Below are positions 1-6,503 of a stretch of DNA of 7,988 bases, one piece after another; the first letter of the stretch is position 1; each line of letters starts with the position of its first letter. A model generated the notes under the pieces. The model did not search any database, had not been told where the DNA came from, and saw only the letters and a program-made list of their open reading frames with translations. Source of the stretch: Bacteroidota bacterium (GTDB lineage Bacteria > Bacteroidota > Bacteroidia > UBA7662). The DNA is taken from NCBI GenBank assembly GCA_016868875.1, contig VGFN01000051.1:1-7988 (forward strand), written 5' to 3'. Both the position numbers and the translations under genes were made by a program.

Positions 1-1349
1 GGAGGTTGTTCATGAGTTATGCCAACGATGCCTGCCAGGATTCTTTCACGGTGGAGCAGAAGGCGGCTATGCGGTCCACGGTGACGGCGACAGGACCTCG
101 ATCCTATTTGCTCACACCGCCCATGCCTACCTACGATACGGTGGTGGGAACCCCTGTAATGCATGAGCCCTTGAACCAAACTTACGGGTTGCCGGTGAAT
201 TACCTCCGCTTCCGTTGGGGTTCGGTGCCGGGAGCAACGCAGTATGTGTTACGAATTCGTTGGTTCACCACACCTGCCCAGGAATTTCTGGTCAGCGACA
301 CGCAGTTCCTGTACACCGGGGGCGGGCAATTGCTCAGCAACAAGGTGTATCGTTGGTCGGTGCAGGCCTTGAACCCCAGGTCGGTATGTGCGCCATTCTC
401 CACGGAATGGTTCTTTGGGACGGCGTCCTCGGCGGTGCATCTCGGCTCTGCCGTGAAATGCCCCGGGGATACGGTGCAATTGGAGGTGCTGCACAGTGAT
501 TTGACCGGAGTCCAAAGCGGAAGGCTCAAGCTGGACCTGCCGCTCGGGATGATGCGGTATTCGAGCTTTCAGGCAGTGAATGCGCAGGCGATGGGCTTGC
601 AGGTTACGGCCTACCCATCGAGTGCATCGAGTGCTTTGTACACGGATTCTTTGGTCATCGCCTGGAACAATTCCTCGGCGGTGAATTGGATGGGGGGGCC
701 TTTGCTGAGGTTGCGTTTGGTGTTACCGGCGGGGGTTAATTGGCCATCCGGGGGGTTGCAACCGGCTTGGGACACGCTGACCGGAAACTGCAGAATTAGC
801 GGCAGTTGGGGTCAGCGCTTACCGGTGATTTACTTCTCGGGACAAATTACCGCCGGGACATGCAACGCCCTGGATGGAAGGCTTGTGTACGATAACAATG
901 CCCAAACACCGATGGCGGGAACGACGGTGAGGGTGCGTGATCCACTCTTGGTTTTGGTGGGAAACAGCGTTTGCGATGCCAACGGTGCTTTTGGTTGGAA
1001 CAGCCTGCCTGCAACCACTGTGACCCCGGAATGGACCTATGTGGTGAATTGGGGTGGAGTCAATGCGACCGATGCCTTGTTGGTGAGCCGCACCTTTGCG
1101 AACCTTATGTCCTTGACAGGATTAAGGGCTGTGGCGGCGGATGTGAACGCCAACGGCGTCGTGAACAATACGGATGCCTTGCTGATCTCTCGAAGAGTCT
1201 CGGGGCTGGGTGGAGCCTTTGCGGGCGGGGATTGGGTTCAAGATCAACCCGGTCCATGGTTGGCTAATATACCGGGGGTGCCGGGCCTTGTGCGCACCCT
1301 CTGCAAAGGAGATGTGAATGGATCTTATACCCCGGTACCTGGCCCTTGA
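1..1349 (+). CDS. Secreted M43-type metalloprotease, C-terminal part (5' truncated by window), with cohesin-like and dockerin-like modules
   Basis: The reading frame is open from the left edge (first full codon at 3), so the gene starts outside the window. Residues are numbered from the TTG at 6. Residues 2-22 (FMSYANDACQDSFT then a VEQKAAM tail) resemble the Met-turn and final helix of pappalysin/cytophagalysin-type M43 proteases. The HExxHxxGxxH zinc motif would lie upstream and cannot be checked. Residues about 50-138 look like an Fn3-type beta domain (FRW...GATQY...YRWSVQA). Residues about 143-286 resemble a cohesin-like beta sandwich (PGDTVQLEV, ASSALYTDSLVIAW). Residues 345-441 are dockerin-like: one complete calcium loop DVNANGVVNNTD at 379-390, a half loop GGVNATD before it and a half loop GDVNGS near the end. 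No T9SS sorting domain follows, and the protein ends at TGA 1347-1349. The protein is probably extracellular. The protease call rests on about 20 residues; the dockerin call is firmer. Confidence 0.72.
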   Translation, partial: RLFMSYANDACQDSFTVEQKAAMRSTVTATGPRSYLLTPPMPTYDTVVGTPVMHEPLNQTYGLPVNYLRFRWGSVPGATQYVLRIRWFTTPAQEFLVSDTQFLYTGGGQLLSNKVYRWSVQALNPRSVCAPFSTEWFFGTASSAVHLGSAVKCPGDTVQLEVLHSDLTGVQSGRLKLDLPLGMMRYSSFQAVNAQAMGLQVTAYPSSASSALYTDSLVIAWNNSSAVNWMGGPLLRLRLVLPAGVNWPSGGLQPAWDTLTGNCRISGSWGQRLPVIYFSGQITAGTCNALDGRLVYDNNAQTPMAGTTVRVRDPLLVLVGNSVCDANGAFGWNSLPATTVTPEWTYVVNWGGVNATDALLVSRTFANLMSLTGLRAVAADVNANGVVNNTDALLISRRVSGLGGAFAGGDWVQDQPGPWLANIPGVPGLVRTLCKGDVNGSYTPVPGP

Positions 1350-1355
1350 AGTAAA

Positions 1356-1413
1356 TTCATTGGATTTGACTTTGTTCATTGGCAATGGTCTATAGAAGGT
1401 ATTCTTACCTTTG
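1356..1413 (+). promoter_or_regulatory. Possible promoter region of the CotH-VTC-DUF4956 operon
   Basis: This is the AT-richer 71-bp gap between the protease-like gene and the CotH gene. TACCTTTG at 1406-1413 matches the Bacteroidota -7 consensus TAnnTTTG exactly, and a TTG lies upstream at 1379-1381. The 24-bp spacing between them is longer than the usual 19-21, and transcription from it would begin almost at the start codon at 1421. An alternative sigma70-like pair is TTGACT at 1366-1371 and TATAGA at 1391-1396 (19-bp spacing). TTCATTGG occurs twice, at 1356-1363 and 1375-1382, 19 bp apart, and could be a regulator half-site pair or chance. No terminator hairpin for the upstream gene is visible here. 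Confidence 0.3.
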
Positions 1414-1420
1414 GTTTATT

Positions 1421-3901
1421 ATGAAAAATTTAGAAAAATTCTTTGAGGGGCCAAAAAGAGGATTTCCGTTGGCTCTAAGTTCTATTTTATTCGTATTGAT
1501 GTGGGTTATAGGAGGGTTTCATTCCATCCGGGCTCAGAATCTGCCCTCTGAATGGTGGTGGTCCGCTGACGGTAGGACTCTGTACACCGGGGGCAAGCCG
1601 GATCCTGGCTTTTACCATCCGGACAGCATCCGCAGGGTGGACCTTACCTTCCCTCAGGCCAACTATTGGACCTTGTTGGGGCAGAATTATACCAGTGAAA
1701 CCAATTTGCTGGCAACTATGTCGTTGGGAACCCAGGTTTTGGACAGTGTTGGGGTGCGCTTCCGGGGGAATACGTCCTATACGACCATCAGCAATTCCCA
1801 GAAAAAGTCCTTTGGAATCGAGACCGATTGGCTGCGCCCCAACCAGGATCTGATGGGTTTCCGTAACCTCAAATTCAATAATGCGCACGGGGATGCGACC
1901 TTCATGAGGGAAGTGTTATACAACCAAACGGCACGTCGTCATACTCCCATTGCCAAGGGTAATTTTGTTCGCTTGTTCGTGAACGGTCAGGATTGGGGAT
2001 TGTATTGCAATGTTCAGGATGTAGATAAGGAATTTCTAGAGGATTGGTTTCTGAGTAACGATGGTCCTCGATTCCGAGCTACAACCGGTGTCAGCGGCGG
2101 AGGAGGGGGGGGCGGTGGTCAATGGGGCGATGGTACGGCAGGCATGAACTTCCTGGGGTTGGATACGAATTTGTACAAGACCTATTACAGCCTCAAATCC
2201 AGTGATATACCCCATACATGGGCTGCCTTGGTCAAGGCCTGCCAGGTTCTGAGTCAAGTGCCAGGCGCACCGCAGGACAGCACGCGCAAATACCTGGACA
2301 TTGACAAGATTCTGTGGTACCTAGCTGTTGAGAATGTGTTTGCGGATGATGATAGTTATGTAATGAAAGGCAAGATGGATTATATGGTGTACTACGAGCC
2401 GGAGAGTGGTCGAACCTTTCCCTTTGAATACGATGGCAATTCAAGTTTCCTGAGCAATGCAGCCACCAGTACTTCATGGACACCGTTCAAGAACGTGACC
2501 AACGCGAATTATCCCTTGTTGAATAAATTATTGAATGTTCCGGAATGGAGGCAACGCTACTTGGCCCATTACCGCACCATCCTCTCGGAGACCTTCAACC
2601 CAACTCGATTGCATCCCATGATCGACACGATGAATGCACGTATTGCATCGTTGGTCGCTGCGGATTCCAAGAAGTTATATACCACTGCTTCTTATACTTC
2701 TGGAGTTCCTTCCCTCAAAAGCTTTGTGACTAACCGTTACAATTATTTAAATACTAATGTGGAAGTCACCCAACAAGGGCCAATAATCCTGCGTATGGAT
2801 CAATACGATAGCAGTGGTCGTTGGAACATTGCGCCGATGCCTGGACAAATTGCCCGCGTGCGTGTCAAGGTTGCGAATGCCTCACAGACATCTTTGGTGA
2901 AATTATATTATGCTGATGGGTGGGTAGGTAATTTTCAGCGCATCAACATGTGGGATGATGGTTTGCACTTTGACTCATTGCCTGGAGATGGGCTCTTCGG
3001 AGCTGAATTGCCGGGGCGTTCTGCGATGACCGTTGTACGTTACTATGCCGAGGCGGTTGCCAACAACACCGCGCAGTCGCTTGCGTTTTTCCCGGCAGGG
3101 GCAGAGCATGATGTGATGGTGTACCGGGTACAGGGCGGTGCCTTGAGGAATGGTTTGGTGATCAACGAATTTATGGCCATGAACCAAGGGGGTCCTGTGG
3201 ATGATAACGGGGAGAATGACGATTGGATTGAGTTACATAATGTGTCCAATCAGGCAGTGAATGCGGGACGTTATGTTTTAACGGATAACCCTTTGAACAC
3301 CACCAAATGGAAATTCCCCCGGAATACCGTGGTGCCTGCAGGGGGTTATTTGATTGTATGGGCTGATGAGGATAGCAGCCAAGGCCCGTATCATGCCAAT
3401 TTCAAATTATCGGGCTTGGGAGAGACGCTGTACCTCTATGACAGCAATACCGTCTTGCAGGACGAGGTGATTTATCCCGCCCAAGTCTTGGATTCTTCCT
3501 GGGCAAGGATACCCAACGGAAGCGGTCCCTTTGTACGCAGAGCCCATACCATTGCCGCGAACAATAATTTTGCCTTAACTGTTCCTAACAATCCATGGAC
3601 AAGACCGAATTTTCGCTTGTTTCCCAACCCCGTGGATAAGCAGATTCATTGGGAAATTTCAGGGATGCACGAGTACAACGGTTCAGGGCAGGGTAGCGAT
3701 GTTGGGGATCCAAGTTTCGAGGCGGAATTGGTGAATGCTGCGGGTCAGGTTTTGTGGAAAAGCAGCGGTGCTCTGGTTCCACAACCCGATGCATCCAACC
3801 CTAGTGGGGTGGTGGATGTTTCTGATTGGCCACAGGGTGCCTATTGGTTCCGCATGCGCTCCGGGAATCGTGTTTATCTTCGGGCTTGGATCAAACGATA
3901 A
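1421..3901 (+). CDS. CotH-family protein kinase with lamin-tail domain and T9SS type-A sorting domain
   Basis: Start ATG 1421 gives 826 residues. Upstream in-frame TTG 1379 and ATG 1385 would only put an odd basic stretch before a good signal peptide (residues 1-39: charged start, hydrophobic 14-31, RAQ end). The CotH kinase domain covers about 70-445. Typical signatures are VRFRGNTSY (112-120), KSFGIETD (129-136), LKFNNAHGD (150-158), MREVLYN (162-168) and the acidic centre ENVFADDDSYVMKGKMDY (304-321) followed by FPFEYDGN (333-340). In Bacillus subtilis CotH two aspartates are essential; D309-D311 and D338 are the likely equivalents. A glycine loop at 226-233 precedes the core. Residues about 455-570 form an extra beta region. 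A lamin-tail domain spans 577-712 (VINEFMAMN, DDWIELHNVSN, TDNP...WKFP). The type-A T9SS sorting domain runs from 730 (FRLFPNPVDK) to the end (PQGAYWF, RAWIKR). The protein should therefore be exported and held on the cell surface. It is the first gene of the operon. The substrate is unknown. Confidence 0.93.
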   Translation: MKNLEKFFEGPKRGFPLALSSILFVLMWVIGGFHSIRAQNLPSEWWWSADGRTLYTGGKPDPGFYHPDSIRRVDLTFPQANYWTLLGQNYTSETNLLATMSLGTQVLDSVGVRFRGNTSYTTISNSQKKSFGIETDWLRPNQDLMGFRNLKFNNAHGDATFMREVLYNQTARRHTPIAKGNFVRLFVNGQDWGLYCNVQDVDKEFLEDWFLSNDGPRFRATTGVSGGGGGGGGQWGDGTAGMNFLGLDTNLYKTYYSLKSSDIPHTWAALVKACQVLSQVPGAPQDSTRKYLDIDKILWYLAVENVFADDDSYVMKGKMDYMVYYEPESGRTFPFEYDGNSSFLSNAATSTSWTPFKNVTNANYPLLNKLLNVPEWRQRYLAHYRTILSETFNPTRLHPMIDTMNARIASLVAADSKKLYTTASYTSGVPSLKSFVTNRYNYLNTNVEVTQQGPIILRMDQYDSSGRWNIAPMPGQIARVRVKVANASQTSLVKLYYADGWVGNFQRINMWDDGLHFDSLPGDGLFGAELPGRSAMTVVRYYAEAVANNTAQSLAFFPAGAEHDVMVYRVQGGALRNGLVINEFMAMNQGGPVDDNGENDDWIELHNVSNQAVNAGRYVLTDNPLNTTKWKFPRNTVVPAGGYLIVWADEDSSQGPYHANFKLSGLGETLYLYDSNTVLQDEVIYPAQVLDSSWARIPNGSGPFVRRAHTIAANNNFALTVPNNPWTRPNFRLFPNPVDKQIHWEISGMHEYNGSGQGSDVGDPSFEAELVNAAGQVLWKSSGALVPQPDASNPSGVVDVSDWPQGAYWFRMRSGNRVYLRAWIKR
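2105..2112 (+). repeat. G8 homopolymer inside the CotH kinase gene
   Basis: Eight consecutive G bases lie within a GGC/GGA/GGG/GGT glycine-codon stretch encoding residues 226-233 of the CotH kinase. A one-base slip here would frameshift the gene before its catalytic acidic motifs. It could be a phase-variation tract, a site of sequencing error, or just glycine codons in a loop that is often glycine-rich in CotH homologues. In this assembly the frame is intact. Confidence 0.6.
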
Positions 3902-3905
3902 CGGT

Positions 3906-4331
3906 ATGTTGAATCGAAGGAAGCATTGGGGCGCTTGGGTCAAGGGATTGGCTTGTCTGGGGCTATTGATGGGGATGGGTTGCAGCGAGCCAGGCCCAGG
4001 CGAAGGAGGCTATGCCTCGATTCAAGGAGTGGTGATGGTGGAAGATTGGAATTCGACCTTCACCACGATTTTGTCGCGCTATCCCGCCATGGATGAACGG
4101 ATCTATTTGGTGTACGGGGATGATCCGGTTCCGGGAACGGATTTGAGGACATCGTACAACGGGGCCTACCGATTCTCCTACCTTCATACGGGACGTTACC
4201 GGGTGTACACCTATTCGGATCGCTTCCCCACCTCGGGCAATACCTCCAACCAGGAACCGGTATGGCTTGATGTGGAAATCCAATCTCGTCGAGAGCAAGT
4301 GCAGTTGGATACCCTATGGATCAAGAAATAA
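3906..4331 (+). CDS. Small lipoprotein of the CotH/VTC operon, carboxypeptidase-regulatory-like beta fold
   Basis: ATG 3906 lies 4 bp after the CotH stop. The frame is open further upstream, but that part overlaps the CotH sorting domain, and the chosen start gives a lipoprotein signal at once: MLNRRKHWGAWVK, a hydrophobic stretch 14-25 and Cys26 in LLMGMGC. The -3 residue is Gly rather than the preferred Leu, so the lipobox is slightly off consensus. A short Pro/Gly linker (28-35) leads to a compact beta domain: ASIQGVVMVEDWNSTF, ERIYLVYGDD, RTSYNGAYRFSYL, GRYRVYTYS. This pattern of G-x-V, then YNGxYxFxxLxxGxYxVYxYS, resembles Ig-like carboxypeptidase-regulatory folds found in surface proteins. 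The protein is 141 residues before processing. I recall similar small proteins beside CotH and VTC genes in Bacteroidota, but no function is known to me. It is likely periplasm- or surface-facing and may help the kinase or the barrel. Confidence 0.85.
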   Translation: MLNRRKHWGAWVKGLACLGLLMGMGCSEPGPGEGGYASIQGVVMVEDWNSTFTTILSRYPAMDERIYLVYGDDPVPGTDLRTSYNGAYRFSYLHTGRYRVYTYSDRFPTSGNTSNQEPVWLDVEIQSRREQVQLDTLWIKK

Positions 4332-4358
4332 GTTGACCAAGGTATAAAGGCTCATGGC

Positions 4359-5141
4359 ATGAAGGCAATCGAGTTCAGTGAGCTTCCGTCGGGGTCCGCT
4401 TTGATGAAGCGCTTTGACCGCAAATTCCTTTGTTCAGACGATCAAATGGATGCGCTCTTGCAGGCCCTCGATGCGACCCATTGTTATGTGAATGTCCAAG
4501 GGGTGTCTAATCAGGTTTATCAGAACGAATACTGGGATAAGCCCAACAAAGATTTCTACAACGACCACCGGAGGGGAATTCCTCGCCGGCTCAAATTTCG
4601 GCGCCGAACTTACCAAGGCAACGGTTTGTCGTTCTGGGAATTGAAGGTCAAACATCCCCGAGGTTACCAGGACAAGCGGCGCATGACGATGGACCACGCC
4701 ACGGCCTCGAACGGGGAGCTTGCTGGCCTTGCAAACCGCGCATTTGGTTTCTTGTTGGGAGATGGCCGTCAGAGGCCAGGCCTTTCGGAGCCTTTGGAAC
4801 CGTCGATGCATATCACCTATCAGCGAACGACGCTATGGGATCCTGCAGTCGGCTCCAGGCTGACGGTGGATTCCCAATTGCAAGCTTCGTTGGGTGGAGT
4901 CCGTCTTGAATTTCCGAAGTGGACCCTGGTGGAACTTAAACAGGCCCGCAGAGCAAGGCATGCCGTGGATGCCTTGGTCACCCAGGGCTTGCTCAAGGCT
5001 TGTGCCTTCAGCAAATATCATCGAACCATGCAGATTTGGTCCGGTATGGCCCAGGGTCACGGAGGACTTTGTTCCGAGATGAAGCGTTACGAAGACTGGG
5101 TTGGCCAGGCCTGCCTGGTACACCAAAGCGAAATCCTATAA
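4359..5141 (+). CDS. VTC-domain (TTM-fold) polyphosphate polymerase-like protein
   Basis: The protein has 260 residues from ATG 4359, with AAAGG at 4346-4350 eight bases upstream. It has the motifs of the VTC branch of triphosphate tunnel metalloenzymes in order: KRFDRKF (17-23, in place of ExExK), YWD...DHRRGIPRRLKFRRR (58-83), ELKVK (94-98) followed by KRR (106-108), YQR (154-156), RLTVD (167-171), VELKQ (191-195) and FSKY (217-220). These basic and acidic residues line the tunnel that in yeast Vtc4 converts ATP into inorganic polyphosphate with Mn2+. There is no signal peptide, membrane helix or SPX domain, so it is cytoplasmic and stand-alone, unlike the eukaryotic VTC subunits. It is followed 11 bp later by a DUF4956 membrane protein, which could supply the missing membrane part. 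Polyphosphate synthesis is the likely reaction, but another triphosphate-based product is possible. Confidence 0.9.
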   Translation: MKAIEFSELPSGSALMKRFDRKFLCSDDQMDALLQALDATHCYVNVQGVSNQVYQNEYWDKPNKDFYNDHRRGIPRRLKFRRRTYQGNGLSFWELKVKHPRGYQDKRRMTMDHATASNGELAGLANRAFGFLLGDGRQRPGLSEPLEPSMHITYQRTTLWDPAVGSRLTVDSQLQASLGGVRLEFPKWTLVELKQARRARHAVDALVTQGLLKACAFSKYHRTMQIWSGMAQGHGGLCSEMKRYEDWVGQACLVHQSEIL

Positions 5142-5152
5142 AGATATAATTT

Positions 5153-5725
5153 ATGTTACAGAATGCTTTGCTAAGTGATTTGTTGATTCGATTGGCCATG
5201 GACTTGATCGCGGTTTGGGTGATGGTTCGAGGGATTTATTTCGGGGTTTACCGCACAAGGGATTTGTTTTTTACATTGATTGTGACCAACTTGGTTATCT
5301 TCTTGCTCTCCTACAGTCTGAACGGTTCTCAGTTTTCGCTGGGTGCGGCCTTTGGCCTGTTTGCTATTTTTGGAATGTTACGGTTCAGAACGGAAGATAT
5401 TTCGATCAAGGATATGACCTACCTGTTCTTGGCGATTGCCTTTGGGGTTTTTGCGGCGGTGGCGCGGATGCCTTGGTGGATGCAGGCGTTGGTGTTGGGA
5501 GGCATCTTGGGGATTACAGCGCTGTTGGAAAGCAATTTGCTCTACCGTCGGGAATCGGTTAAATCCGTTCTCTACGACAAACCTGAGATGCTGCAAATGG
5601 CTTCTAATCAGGACATTATTGAAGACTTGAAGGCCCGCACGGGATTGCCGGTGCACCGTTTTCAGGTGGTGCGTGTGGATTTGTTACGGGATACTGTTCA
5701 GCTCAAGGTTTATTATTTTGAGTAA
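5153..5725 (+). CDS. DUF4956 multi-spanning inner-membrane protein
   Basis: The protein has 190 residues from ATG 5153. About four or five hydrophobic segments are seen at 8-30, 38-56, 62-76, 88-104 and 110-127. The hallmark of the family is the stretch FGLFAIFGMLRFRTEDISIKDMTYLF (67-92, with R77, R79, E81 and K86), conserved charged residues beside a membrane segment. After the membrane part comes a small soluble domain (about 140-190) with a helix DIIEDLKARTG and two strands (FQVVRVDLL, TVQLKVYYF), reminiscent of a ferredoxin-like fold and probably cytoplasmic. The gene lies between the VTC and DUF2490 genes with gaps of 11 and 7 bp. DUF4956 genes are repeatedly found beside VTC-domain genes, which suggests a partnership. 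The biochemical role is not established; a channel, anchor or translocator for the VTC product is an inference. Confidence 0.92.
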   Translation: MLQNALLSDLLIRLAMDLIAVWVMVRGIYFGVYRTRDLFFTLIVTNLVIFLLSYSLNGSQFSLGAAFGLFAIFGMLRFRTEDISIKDMTYLFLAIAFGVFAAVARMPWWMQALVLGGILGITALLESNLLYRRESVKSVLYDKPEMLQMASNQDIIEDLKARTGLPVHRFQVVRVDLLRDTVQLKVYYFE

Positions 5726-5732
5726 AGGAGGG

Positions 5733-6503
5733 ATGAGATTTTGGCGCCGGGGATTCTTGGGGCTCCTTGGCCACCTTGTGTTCCTGGGTGCTTGTATGGG
5801 CCCGGTTGGCGCCCTGGCGCAGGGTAGTCCTGCCCTGTGGTTGGAGGGAAATTATACGGTGTTCCGAAGGGCCGCGTGGAATTTGGCCTTGGAACCGGAA
5901 CTGCGCTTGCAAGGCGACCGACTGCAAGCGGAGCATGCCGTTTGGGATGGTTATCGCTATTGGGGGGTCGATCGTTTGCAAGTGGATTTGAAGGGAGAGT
6001 ATAATCTCAAATGGAAAGCCCAAGAGGCGACACTTGCAGCATCCTTGGGGGGAGGAACGCGTTTGGCTTGGCGGAATTTACCCCAATGGTCCCAGGTGCG
6101 CCCACGGATATTTGTGGATACCAAGATCGCTTTGCAATGGAGGCGATGGAATGCAGGGTATCGCCTGCGGTGGCAACAACAGTTTGCGGATTTTGGGGCG
6201 GCCGGGGGGGTGGAGCCCCTCAGTTCCTACGGCAGGCACAAAGGGGCCTTGGCTTACAAATGGGCCAAGGGTCGTTCGGTGGAATGGGCCGAGGAGTGGT
6301 GGGTCCCAGTCCCCGGGGAAGTAAAGGGTTTCAAGGCCTGGGGCCTCGATCGTTATGACCATCGCCGCAGCACTTTGACCTTGCAATTTCGGCACCAAGG
6401 CCAGGGTTGGTCGGTAGGTTTGGGCTGGGACAGGGACCGCTTCAGTCCAGAGGGATCCGGCGGCCTTTATCTGCTCCGCTTGGGCCATCAATGGGCTCCA
6501 TAG
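5733..6503 (+). CDS. DUF2490-like outer-membrane beta-barrel protein
   Basis: ATG 5733 gives 256 residues. The frame is open back to 5673, but that part overlaps the DUF4956 gene, whereas this start gives a signal peptide (MRFWRRGF, hydrophobic 8-28, cleavage near ALA-Q at 27-30). An AAGGAGGG run touches the ATG directly, too close to be an ideal ribosome binding site. The mature part is rich in Trp, Tyr and Arg, in alternating amphipathic strands with short turns: WLEGNYTVF, LEPELRLQ, YWGVDRLQVDLKGEYNL, RIFVDTKIALQWRRWNAGYRLRWQQQF, LALEYK-like repeats such as GALAYKWAKG, and a final strand GLYLLRLGHQW. This matches the DUF2490 type of about 10-12 strand barrels. It closes the operon. Its job in the system is unknown; a passage or docking site at the outer membrane is possible. 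Its last 62 bp overlap the opposite-strand transferase gene. Confidence 0.72.
   Translation: MRFWRRGFLGLLGHLVFLGACMGPVGALAQGSPALWLEGNYTVFRRAAWNLALEPELRLQGDRLQAEHAVWDGYRYWGVDRLQVDLKGEYNLKWKAQEATLAASLGGGTRLAWRNLPQWSQVRPRIFVDTKIALQWRRWNAGYRLRWQQQFADFGAAGGVEPLSSYGRHKGALAYKWAKGRSVEWAEEWWVPVPGEVKGFKAWGLDRYDHRRSTLTLQFRHQGQGWSVGLGWDRDRFSPEGSGGLYLLRLGHQWAP

Larger units (their letters stand above)
1421..6503 (+). other. Putative five-gene operon: CotH kinase, lipoprotein, VTC, DUF4956, DUF2490
   Basis: Five co-directional genes are separated by only 4, 27, 11 and 7 bp, with no hairpin or promoter-sized gap between them, after a 71-bp gap upstream. The predicted sites of the products run through the whole envelope: cytoplasm (VTC), inner membrane (DUF4956), lipoprotein, outer membrane (DUF2490-like) and cell surface via T9SS (CotH). 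Spacing and family association support co-transcription; the joint function is inferred. Confidence 0.8.

Noticed and set aside
1..14. GGAGG at 1-5 with TTG 6 or ATG 12 as a real gene start
   Set aside because: The frame is open to the window edge and the first residues match the interior Met-turn of M43 proteases, so the GGAGG is most likely coding sequence.
3735..3905. Longer version of the lipoprotein gene starting at 3735
   Set aside because: It would overlap the CotH sorting domain by over 160 bp and place the lipoprotein signal inside the chain; ATG 3906 gives a proper signal peptide.
5673..5732. Longer version of the DUF2490-like gene starting at 5673
   Set aside because: It overlaps the conserved end of the DUF4956 gene, and ATG 5733 gives a clean signal peptide.
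5724..5732. AAAGGAGGG as a strong Shine-Dalgarno site
   Set aside because: It touches the ATG at 5733, too close for normal pairing, and no other start codon lies at a suitable distance.
6078..6491. 137-codon frame on the - strand opposite the DUF2490-like gene
   Set aside because: Its proline-rich translation looks like the antisense shadow of a Trp/Gly-rich gene, with no recognisable motif or signal.
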